NCBI GenBank assembly: GCA_937929935.1 | Contig: CALFUL010000004.1 | Location: 124,001-188,000, forward strand | Source: an uncultured Flavobacteriaceae bacterium | Lineage (GTDB): Bacteria; Bacteroidota; Bacteroidia; Flavobacteriales; Flavobacteriaceae | DNA length: 64,000 bases | Direction of reading: 5' to 3' | In this document: positions 53,743-61,057 of the stretch, one piece after another | Layout: the number at the start of each line of letters is the position of its first letter | Position numbering within the stretch: position 1 is the stretch's first letter | Position numbers and translations under genes: made by a program | Notes under the pieces: generated by a model | What the model was told of the DNA's origin: nothing | What the model saw: the letters and a program-made list of their open reading frames with translations, nothing else | Databases searched by the model: none

Positions 53743-54042
53743 TTATTCCGCGATTCTTTTCTTCAAATCCATTCGTTCGTGCAATATTCTCGTAATTTCT
53801 ACATAGTTTTCACTTAAGTTCCTGTAGAATATTATGTGTCGATTTGTTTTGATTCCGAGAAGTTGCTCTGATATTCCTTTGTAGTGTTTTCCTAAATCTG
53901 GATTTTCAGCAATTTCCTCACAATTATAAATCAGTTCATTATAATATTTATCAGCTTGTTTTTCAGACCAAACTTCAAAGGTATAATCCCATATTTTCGA
54001 TAAATCCTCAACAGCTTTATTGGTCAGTTTATATTCAGCCAT
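53743..54042 (-). CDS. type II toxin, RelE/ParE family
   Basis: 99 aa, YKLTNKAVEDLSKIWDYTFEVWSEKQADKYYNELI...LGIKTNRHIIFYRNLSENYVEITRILHERMDL. Confidence 0.93.
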   Translation of the reverse strand: MAEYKLTNKAVEDLSKIWDYTFEVWSEKQADKYYNELIYNCEEIAENPDLGKHYKGISEQLLGIKTNRHIIFYRNLSENYVEITRILHERMDLKKRIAE

Positions 54043-54286
54043 TCGAGTTCTTTTTCGCTTTTAAAATTTCCAAATGTTTTTTTGGGTCAAAATCGTGAGC
54101 AATTCCGCTATCGATTCCTTCCTGTATTACATTTTTTAGGGCAATCACTTTACTTTCTTCTTCTTCTAAAAGTCTTAATCCAGCACGAATTACTTCACTA
54201 ACGTTTTTAAATCGACCTTCACTTATGCGACTTTGAACGAATTGGTCAAAATAATTTCCGAGTGATATTGATGTGTTTTTGTTCAT
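54035..54286 (-). CDS. type II antitoxin, ParD family
   Basis: 83 aa, NTSISLGNYFDQFVQSRISEGRFKNVSEVIRAGLRLLEEEESKV; overlaps the toxin by 8 nt. Confidence 0.93.
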   Translation of the reverse strand: MNKNTSISLGNYFDQFVQSRISEGRFKNVSEVIRAGLRLLEEEESKVIALKNVIQEGIDSGIAHDFDPKKHLEILKAKKNSNG

Positions 54287-54345
54287 TTGAAACGAATTTT
54301 CTCAAATATACCAAAAATTGGTATGATTGCAAAATTTTCAAATTG

Positions 54346-54550
54346 CACACAACGGTTGAGCTATGAAAAGTAGGTCAGGCAAGGAAACTTTTCGTTTCCG
54401 TCTGGTCTGCGAGCCAAAGCTTTTTGTTTTGTTTTTATCTTTTTCATTTTAAAGACCAAATCCCAAAGATTTTGCGGACATCATAAAAATACGCAAACGC
54501 TGCGAATAATCACCTTAGCCCCACATTACGTATAGGTTTTGTTGTAGCAA
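54346..54550. repeat. Cassette-spacer element B2
   Basis: Left end CACACAACGGttgaGCTATG, internal GGAAACttttcGTTTCC, core repeat shared with element A, right end ATAGgttttGTTGTAgcaAGTGCTTT. Confidence 0.75.
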
Positions 54551-54565
54551 GTGCTTTGCGTTCTG

Positions 54566-54961
54566 CTATGCCGTTTGCAATAGATTTATTCCAGATAATT
54601 CCTGTCCAATTTGATGTATTCCACTCAAAATTTTATCTGTCTGTTTCGCTGAAGGTTTTTTCGTTCCTGAAACATATTGTGATAATAGAGTAGCATTCAT
54701 TCCTATTTTTTCTGCAAGGAATTTGGCGTTTAAAACTTTGTAAAACTTAAAGAACTGCTTAAAATCAATTTCAAATCCGATGTCATTCGGTTCAACTTTT
54801 ACTTTCTCATCTTCAAAATGTAATTCCGTCGCTTCGTATGTGTTGTTAATCAGTTCAGGAATTGATTGACCAGTTGTAAATATTGGGTAATCCGCTGAAA
54901 ATGCAGAAAATCCAGTACTTGTTTTCTCAACAGTCATTGTAACTTTTTTCTTTTTAGCCAT
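54566..54961 (-). CDS. HicB-like antitoxin with HTH
   Basis: 131 aa, VTMTVEKTSTGFSAFSADYPIFTTGQSIPELINNTYEATELHFED; C-terminal helix-turn-helix LAEKIGMNATLLSQYVSGTKKPS. Confidence 0.85.
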   Translation of the reverse strand: MAKKKKVTMTVEKTSTGFSAFSADYPIFTTGQSIPELINNTYEATELHFEDEKVKVEPNDIGFEIDFKQFFKFYKVLNAKFLAEKIGMNATLLSQYVSGTKKPSAKQTDKILSGIHQIGQELSGINLLQTA

Positions 54962-54965
54962 AATC

Positions 54966-55154
54966 CTATTTTTTAATTCCAGCGTCTTTTAGGATTTTCT
55001 TTTCCAAACCTTTACCCATTTCTTGGCTACCGTGATTTGGAAAGATAATTGTTCCCTTTTTCGTATCGTGTCGCATTTTTACGTGCGAACCTTTTTGCGA
55101 TACCGCATACCAACCATCTTTCGTTAATATTTTGTAAAGTTGGGAACATTTCAT
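54966..55154 (-). CDS. HicA-like mRNA interferase toxin
   Basis: 62 aa, MKCSQLYKILTKDGWYAVSQKGSHVKMRHDTKKGTIIFPNHGSQEMGKGLEKKILKDAGIKK. Confidence 0.95.
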   Translation of the reverse strand: MKCSQLYKILTKDGWYAVSQKGSHVKMRHDTKKGTIIFPNHGSQEMGKGLEKKILKDAGIKK

Positions 55155-55247
55155 TCAGTTTCGCTTTGATTCAACAATTCAAAGGTAAACTATTATTTAC
55201 TTTTTTACAAACTGAATTATTATGCTAAAACGGATTTTCAGCATTTG

Positions 55248-55380
55248 TTACAACGGTCTCGTATAACCGTCAGTTACGGGTTAGTATGCGTTAATTTTCG
55301 GTTTAGCACTGAAGTTAGCAATTCCGAGTGGATTCGGACGTAGTCGAATCCGCCGTAATTGCGGTTATACATTGTTGTAA
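55248..55380. repeat. Cassette-spacer element C (nested palindrome)
   Basis: TTACAAC...GTTGTAA; TATAACCG...CGGTTATA; GCAATT...AATTGC; GGATTCG...CGAATCC, all nested. Confidence 0.9.
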
Positions 55381-55392
55381 ATAGTGCTTTTT

Positions 55393-55734
55393 TCAATTCA
55401 GTTCAAGTATTGGTTTATCAATTCCTCTGCTATAATAAATATATCTATCAATATTCAAATCGTTAAATATTCCGTTATTATAAATTTCGTTCAGTAGTTC
55501 AATTCCAATTTTGTCCAACTTTTCAGTATGAGTTCGGTGAGATTCCAATTCCGTTAAAGTCATTCCTGTATATGGATAATATTCCTCATACCATATTTTT
55601 AGTCTGTTGAGAAAGTCAGATGAGATTTTTGATTGGTCAATATCTATCATATAGTCTCCATTTTCAAGAATCAGAATTCCGTAACATTTTGCAAAATCCT
55701 CTGCAGCTAAAGTCAGTTTAATTTCGTTTTTCAT
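55393..55734 (-). CDS. hypothetical protein in cassette position
   Basis: 113 aa, MKNEIKLTLAAEDFAKCYGILILENGDYMIDIDQSKISSDFLNRLKIWYEEYYPYTGMTLTELESH; no family recognised. Confidence 0.65.
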   Translation of the reverse strand: MKNEIKLTLAAEDFAKCYGILILENGDYMIDIDQSKISSDFLNRLKIWYEEYYPYTGMTLTELESHRTHTEKLDKIGIELLNEIYNNGIFNDLNIDRYIYYSRGIDKPILELN

Positions 55735-55754
55735 TTTAATCAGCAGAGTTTTTC

Positions 55755-55815
55755 TGCATTATTTACAACTCGTAAATAAGTCTGTATTTACGCTATTGCT
55801 TCCGAAGATAGTAAT
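55755..55815. repeat. Cassette-spacer element D (left end only)
   Basis: gcattatTTACAACtCGTAAATAagtctgTATTTACG resembles the element C left end gcatttgTTACAACggtctcgtataac. Confidence 0.45.
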
Positions 55816-55865
55816 TATTTGTTAACTCCCATAAACAAGGAGCATAACATATAATAAGATATCAT

Positions 55866-55927
55866 GCATTTTGTATAACATTTTTAGTGTTTTTGATAAC
55901 CATGTTATACAAAATGCCTGTATGAAA
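55866..55927. repeat. Perfect 16-bp inverted repeat with 30-bp spacer
   Basis: gcattttgtataacat ... atgttatacaaaatgc. Confidence 0.9.
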
Positions 55928-56106
55928 ATCAAGTTGTGCTGGGCAGAAAAAGAGTGATTACATATCCCCAAAAGGCAATCATGGCCAAGCATAAAACCCT
56001 CACAAAGCTTTGCTTGATGAGATTTTTCAATAATGAGGTATAAGGGCTCAAGACAAAAAGTTGTGGAGTGAATAAAAATGGTTGAACTTTGAGTTAAAAG
56101 AAATCT

Positions 56107-56460
56107 ATGTTCTCAGACGTTTTATTTTCAGCAGCCCATTTACTACTTCCTGAAGTGATTGTTAACTATTTTGACTTGAAGAGTCATGAGATTAAAGGAG
56201 AAGATCTTCACTTTTATTTTACGGAATCAAATGTAGTTCCTGAGGAGTTTAAAGATGATAATCTACATTCGAAAGGCTTCTTCCCAGAAGCTACAGTTCA
56301 AGATTTTCCTATACGCGGTAAGAATGTATTTCTGCATATAACACGGCGTAGATGGCTTAATAAATCTACAGGAGAAGTAGTTACAAGAGATTGGCAATTA
56401 GTAGCAAAAGGAACTAGAATCACTAGTGATTTTGCTGCTTTTTTAAAAGAAATCAATTAG
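56107..56460 (+). CDS. ISAon1-like transposase N-region protein
   Basis: 117 aa, LLLPEVIVNYFDLKSHEIKGEDLHFYFTESN... FPIRGKNVFLHITRRRWLNKSTGEVVTRDWQLVAKGTRITSDFAAFLKE. Confidence 0.85.
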   Translation: MFSDVLFSAAHLLLPEVIVNYFDLKSHEIKGEDLHFYFTESNVVPEEFKDDNLHSKGFFPEATVQDFPIRGKNVFLHITRRRWLNKSTGEVVTRDWQLVAKGTRITSDFAAFLKEIN

Positions 56461-57439
56461 TGATAACGCCTCTAGTACGGCCGTTGTATCGAAGTTCTAT
56501 GGCGTTAACCCTAGAAGTATGCAAAGGCAATACAAAGATTATTTAAGCGACTTCAAATCTTGGAATCAAAAGAGACATGCTAAAGATTGGATGTTATTTC
56601 CTAAGAATCTAGGAAGTTATCTTTCTTTGGATGAAACCGCTTTTTCTAACGGAGAATTATATACCATACTAACCAACAAAAAAGCAAAAGGAAAGAAAGG
56701 AGCTATAATAGCTATGGTCAAAGGAACCAAAGCCGATTCGGTTATTAAAATTCTTCATAAGATTCCTTTAAAACAACGAAAGAAAGTCAAGGAAGTTACT
56801 TTGGATATGGCTGGTAATATGGGACTCATCGTCAAGAATTCATTCCCACTAGCTACTTTGGTTATAGATAGATTTCATGTTCAAAAATTAGCTTTAGATG
56901 CTCTTCAAGAAATTAGAATCAAATATAGGTGGGAAGCACTCGATACTGAAAATGATGCCATAGAAAAAGCTAGAAGCAAATCTTTAAAGTATAATCCAGT
57001 TCTATTAGATAATGGAGACACCTTAAAACAACTCTTAGCCCGAAGTAGATATTTGCTATATAAATCAAGTAGTAAATGGACTGATAATCAAATAGTAAGA
57101 GCAAAAATACTATTTGAACACTATCCGGATATTGAAAAAGCATACAAGCTATGCCAGAACCTATCCTGGATATTCAACAACACAAAAGATAAAACATCAG
57201 CCCTGATACGATTGGCTAAATGGGATGAAAAAGTACGACAGGCTAAATTTAAAAGCTTCAATAGCATCTCTAGAACGATGGCTATTCATTACAAGAACAT
57301 ACTAAACTACTTTGACAACAGAAGCACTAACGCATCGGCAGAATCTTTTAATGCTAAAATAAAAGCTTTTAGAGCACAATTCAGAGGCGTAAGAAATGTA
57401 GAATTCTTCCTATTTAGATTAACCAATATTTTTGCTTAA
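56447..57439 (+). CDS. ISAon1/ISL3-like transposase (ATG at 56519; frame open from 56447)
   Basis: ...FYGVNPRSMQRQYKDYLSDFKSWNQKRHAKDWMLFPKNLGSYLSLDETAFSNGELYTILTNKKAKGKKGAI; NASAESFNAKIKAFRAQFRGVRN. Confidence 0.88.
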   Translation, partial: KKSISDNASSTAVVSKFYGVNPRSMQRQYKDYLSDFKSWNQKRHAKDWMLFPKNLGSYLSLDETAFSNGELYTILTNKKAKGKKGAIIAMVKGTKADSVIKILHKIPLKQRKKVKEVTLDMAGNMGLIVKNSFPLATLVIDRFHVQKLALDALQEIRIKYRWEALDTENDAIEKARSKSLKYNPVLLDNGDTLKQLLARSRYLLYKSSSKWTDNQIVRAKILFEHYPDIEKAYKLCQNLSWIFNNTKDKTSALIRLAKWDEKVRQAKFKSFNSISRTMAIHYKNILNYFDNRSTNASAESFNAKIKAFRAQFRGVRNVEFFLFRLTNIFA

Positions 57440-57549
57440 TCTCAAATCCCACAAGTTTATGACTTGATCCTCCATAAGTTCAAACGGGATTTGACATCCT
57501 CAAAAAGAAAAAGCCCAATTTCTGTACAGAAATTGAGCTTTGCTCTAAG

Positions 57550-57634
57550 CGGAGGAAGAGGGATTCGAACCCCCGGAGGTGTGACCCTCGCTAGTTTTCA
57601 AGACTAGTGCATTCGACCACTCTGCCATTCCTCC
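57550..57634 (-). tRNA. tRNA-Ser (TGA)
   Basis: Minus strand GGAGGAATGGCAGAGTGGTCGAATGCACTAGTCTTGAAAACTAGCGAGGGTCACACCTCCGGGGGTTCGAATCCCTCTTCCTCCG; type II variable arm; anticodon loop cTTGAaa. Confidence 0.95.
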
Positions 57635-57686
57635 AATGAGACTAAATTTTTAAAGACATAGTCACATAAAAATTTTAAGCCGAATT

Positions 57687-57726
57687 GTTCTCACGAAAGT
57701 GAGAACCTTAGTCAGGTATATCCTGA
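57687..57726. repeat. Paired REP-like hairpins
   Basis: GTTCTCAC-GAAA-GTGAGAAC (57687-57706) followed by TCAGG-tatat-CCTGA (57712-57726). Confidence 0.75.
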
Positions 57727-57820
57727 ATGCGGATGCAAATATAAACAGCTTTTTCTATTACGTAAAGGCTTTCTGTATATTTTATTTTAAGAATTTTATA
57801 TTCATTCATTTTTTACCTCC

Positions 57821-57828
57821 TATTTTTG
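57821..57828 (+). promoter_or_regulatory. putative -7 element TAttTTTG 4 nt before the ATG of the TSUP gene
   Basis: tatttttgcattATG; no -33 TTG verified. Confidence 0.4.
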
Positions 57829-57832
57829 CATT

Positions 57833-58588
57833 ATGAACGAATGGTATTTGAATATACTTTTAGTAGTAACGGGCTTTGCCGTAGGCTTTATCAACACTAT
57901 TGCCGGGGGTGGCTCACTCATTTCACTACCTGTTCTTATTTTTTTAGGCTTACCGCCAACCGTAGCCAATGGCACTAATCGTGTTGCAGTGGTAATACAA
58001 AACATAATTGGTACCGCAGGTTTTAAGAGTAAAGGGGTATCTACGGCGCCGTTTAATATTTATTTAGGTATTTCGGCTTTATTTGGGGCTATTCTGGGTG
58101 CACGATTGGCCGTTGATATCAAAGGCGATACCTTCAATAAGATTTTGGCAGTCATTATGATTGTGGTCATCTTACTCATTGCTTTTAAACCCAAAATGAA
58201 ACTTGAAGAACTTCAAGAGCGGGTAACTGGCAAACATTTATGGATCGGGATCATTGGTTTTTTCTTTATCGGAATTTACGGCGGATTCATAAATGCAGGC
58301 ATCGGTATCGTGATTGTCTTATTTTTGCATTACGTGAATAGAATGACCTTAGTGCGGTCAAACGCCACCAAAGTTGTCGCCGTATTGTTATACACCACGG
58401 CAGCCCTAATTGTTTTTGCACTTAATGATAAAGTGAATTGGGTGGTAGGCCTCATTTTAGCAGTTGGTAATGGTACCGGCGCATGGGTCGCAAGTCGTTT
58501 TTCTGTAGATAAAGGCGACAAATTTGTTCGCATATTTATGGTCATCGTCGTTATTGGCATGGCCGTCAAATTATGGTTCTTTACTTAG
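57833..58588 (+). CDS. TSUP (TauE/SafE) family permease
   Basis: 251 aa, GFAVGFINTIAGGGSLISLPVLIFLGLPPTVANGTNRVAVVIQ. Confidence 0.92.
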   Translation: MNEWYLNILLVVTGFAVGFINTIAGGGSLISLPVLIFLGLPPTVANGTNRVAVVIQNIIGTAGFKSKGVSTAPFNIYLGISALFGAILGARLAVDIKGDTFNKILAVIMIVVILLIAFKPKMKLEELQERVTGKHLWIGIIGFFFIGIYGGFINAGIGIVIVLFLHYVNRMTLVRSNATKVVAVLLYTTAALIVFALNDKVNWVVGLILAVGNGTGAWVASRFSVDKGDKFVRIFMVIVVIGMAVKLWFFT

Positions 58589-58663
58589 ATGGTAATCAGT
58601 AATCAGTAGTTTTTTGAAAATTTTTAGAAATATGTACGGTATACAAATAGAATTTTTTAATTT

Positions 58664-58716
58664 CCTTAACCCTTAACCCTTAACCCTTAACCCTTAACCC
58701 TTAACCCTTAACCCTA
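58664..58716. repeat. Heptanucleotide tandem repeat (CCTTAAC)x7
   Basis: Seven exact ccttaac copies (58664-58712) plus ccta, ending 4 bp before ATG 58721. Confidence 0.97.
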
Positions 58717-58720
58717 AAAT

Positions 58721-59914
58721 ATGCCAGGATTTGAATTATTTGGAGAACAAGAACGCAAACAAGTGCAAGATGTGCTTGATACGGGTGTTTTAATGCGATA
58801 CGGCTTTGATGGCATGCGCAAGGGGCATTATAAAGCACTTGAATTAGAAAAGGCCTTAGCGGCGCGTATGCAAGTAAAGCATGCGCAATTGGTCAGTAGT
58901 GGTACTTCAGCTTTGACCGTTGCTTTGGCAAGTGCCGGTGTTGGGGCAGGCGATGAGATCATTATGCCCACTTTTACATTTGTAGCTTCTTTTGAATCTA
59001 TTTTGGCGATTGGCGCGGTTCCTGTTTTGGTTGATATTGATGATACGTTGACGCTAGATCCAAAAGCGGTTGAAAAAGCCATCACTGATAAAACCAAAGT
59101 GATTATGCCGGTACACATGTGTGGTTCTATGGCTGATTTAAAAGCCTTAAAAGCTATTTGTGTTCAACATAATTTGTTATTGCTTGAAGATGCCTGTCAA
59201 GCCATTGGCGGAAGTTTTGAAAATAAACCCTTGGGCAGTTATGGCGATTTAGGATGTTTTTCTTTTGATTATGTAAAAACAATTACTTGTGGTGAAGGCG
59301 GAGCCATCATTACTAATAATGCGACCTATAAGCAGAACGCAGACCATTATTCAGATCACGGTCATGATCACATTGGTAACAATAGGGGGGCAGAGGCGCA
59401 TCCTTTCTTAGGATATAATTTTAGGATATCTGAACTTAACGCTGCCGTTGGCGTAGCACAAATAGCGCGCTTAGATGAATTTTTAGCACTTCAAAAAAGG
59501 AATTATACAATTTTTCGGGATGCCTTATCAGCAGTTTCATCTGTGACCTTTAGAAGGGTGCCCAAAGGCGGCGTTGAAAATTATTCGTTTTTATCGTTCT
59601 TTTTACCTGATGAAACAACTACCAAAAGAGTGCATCAAGCCTTTGCTGATGCTGGTTTAGATGTATGTTTTTATTGGTATGATAATAATTGGCATTATTA
59701 CCGCAAGTGGGACCATTTAACCGAATTGAAGTCTTTAGGAAAATTACCGCAAGAGGTTATCAATCAATTGCCTGATTATTCGAAGGCAGATTTTTCAAAT
59801 TCTGACCAATGGATGTCAAGAACCATTTCTTGTCTGGTCAAAATAGGGTGGACTCATGAAGAAGTGCAGCACAGAGCGGCACTTATGGTAAGCACAATAC
59901 AAGCAACGCTTTAG
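58721..59914 (+). CDS. DegT/DnrJ/EryC1/StrS family PLP-dependent aminotransferase
   Basis: MPGFELFGEQERKQV, VKHAQLVSSGTSALTVALASAGVGAGDEIIMPTFTF, LLEDACQAIGGSF, GCFSFDYVKTITCGEGGAI. Confidence 0.93.
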   Translation: MPGFELFGEQERKQVQDVLDTGVLMRYGFDGMRKGHYKALELEKALAARMQVKHAQLVSSGTSALTVALASAGVGAGDEIIMPTFTFVASFESILAIGAVPVLVDIDDTLTLDPKAVEKAITDKTKVIMPVHMCGSMADLKALKAICVQHNLLLLEDACQAIGGSFENKPLGSYGDLGCFSFDYVKTITCGEGGAIITNNATYKQNADHYSDHGHDHIGNNRGAEAHPFLGYNFRISELNAAVGVAQIARLDEFLALQKRNYTIFRDALSAVSSVTFRRVPKGGVENYSFLSFFLPDETTTKRVHQAFADAGLDVCFYWYDNNWHYYRKWDHLTELKSLGKLPQEVINQLPDYSKADFSNSDQWMSRTISCLVKIGWTHEEVQHRAALMVSTIQATL

Positions 59915-61053
59915 TAGGGTACGTATTCCACAATTTCTAGGCCGTAGCCCACAATACCAACCCTAGGTGTTTGTTTACCATTTGAGAGCAAGCGCATTTT
60001 TGAAATGTTCAAATCATGCAGTATTTGGGCACCAATTCCGAAATCACGAGAATCCATCTCAATTTTTGGAGCACTAAAAATGCCTTTTTTCTGCAATTCT
60101 TTCACTTCAGTCAATCGCGATAATAGATTTAATGAATCTGTATTTTGATTGATAAAAATAACAGCACCTTTTCCTTCGGTATTCACAGCATCAAACATGG
60201 CTGCCAATTTCTGATCCGGATTATTGGTTAAGGTGCCCAAAATATCATTGTTAACCAGCGTAGAGTTAATACGGGTTAGTACTTGCTCGTCTTTTGTCCA
60301 ACTGCCTTTGGTTAAGGCTAAATGCACTCTATTGTTGTTTGTTTGTTTGTAGGCACGTAGTCTGTAATCGCCGTATTTTGTGGTAATATCAAAATCAGCT
60401 TCCTTCTCAATCAAACTATCGTGATCCATCCTATAGGCGATCAAATCTTCAATAGAGACTATTTTTAAATCGAATTTCTTTGCCACAGTTACCAGTTGGG
60501 GTAATCGCGCCATGCTTCCATCGGCATTCATAATCTCTACAATGATACCTGCTGGTTTTAATCCTGCTAAGCGCGCAAAATCAATGGCAGCCTCTGTATG
60601 ACCTGTTCGCCTTAAAACGCCACCTTCTTTAGCCACTAACGGAAAAATATGCCCAGGTCGTGCTAAATCATGATTCTTAGTATGCTCATCAGTTAAAGCC
60701 TGAACCGTTTTCGCACGATCTGATGCTGAAATACCGGTAGTGACTCCCTTGCCGCGTAAATCAACAGATACCGTGAAAGCTGTTTCAAGCGGATCGGTAT
60801 TATTATTAACCATCATTGGCAAGCCTAATTCTTTACATCTATTTTCAGTAAGTGGGGCGCAAATTAAACCGCGACCGTGTGTAGCCATAAAATTGACCAT
60901 TTCAGGGGTAGCCAACTCAGCTGCAGCTAAAAAGTCGCCTTCATTTTCACGATTTTCATCATCTACTACAATGATAACCTTGCCTTTTTTAATATCGGCA
61001 ATAGCCTCTTCAATGGTGTTTAATTGAATATGTTTGTCAAGTACTTCAGACAT
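59911..61053 (-). CDS. ribB: 3,4-dihydroxy-2-butanone 4-phosphate synthase fused to a GTP cyclohydrolase II-like domain lacking catalytic motifs
   Basis: VIVVDDENRENEGDF, ATHGRGLICAPL, ASDRAKTVQALT, RRTGHTEAAIDFARLAG; C-terminal RibA-like fold DFGIGAQILHDLNISKMRLLSNG...GYGLEIVEYVPY. Confidence 0.94.
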   Translation of the reverse strand: MSEVLDKHIQLNTIEEAIADIKKGKVIIVVDDENRENEGDFLAAAELATPEMVNFMATHGRGLICAPLTENRCKELGLPMMVNNNTDPLETAFTVSVDLRGKGVTTGISASDRAKTVQALTDEHTKNHDLARPGHIFPLVAKEGGVLRRTGHTEAAIDFARLAGLKPAGIIVEIMNADGSMARLPQLVTVAKKFDLKIVSIEDLIAYRMDHDSLIEKEADFDITTKYGDYRLRAYKQTNNNRVHLALTKGSWTKDEQVLTRINSTLVNNDILGTLTNNPDQKLAAMFDAVNTEGKGAVIFINQNTDSLNLLSRLTEVKELQKKGIFSAPKIEMDSRDFGIGAQILHDLNISKMRLLSNGKQTPRVGIVGYGLEIVEYVPY

Positions 61054-61057
61054 TTTT

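Larger units (their letters stand above)
56107..57439 (+). mobile_element. ISAon1-family-like insertion sequence (coding span; terminal repeats not resolved)
   Basis: Two overlapping-frame ORFs resembling the ISAon1 transposase N-region and the DDE transposase. Confidence 0.8.

Noticed and set aside
52912-55815. Canonical class-1 style integron with attC sites
   Set aside because: No intI in the window and the element ends do not fit RYYYAAC/GTTRRRY; kept only as cassette-like.
55755-57500. Exact IS boundaries and target-site duplication
   Set aside because: I could not identify convincing terminal inverted repeats by eye; the caaatccc...gggatttg pair at about 57443-57492 may be a terminator rather than IS ends.
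58664-58716. Telomere-like repeat (CCCTTAA)n
   Set aside because: Internal chromosomal location, only seven copies, flanked by core genes; the resemblance to telomeric repeats is superficial.
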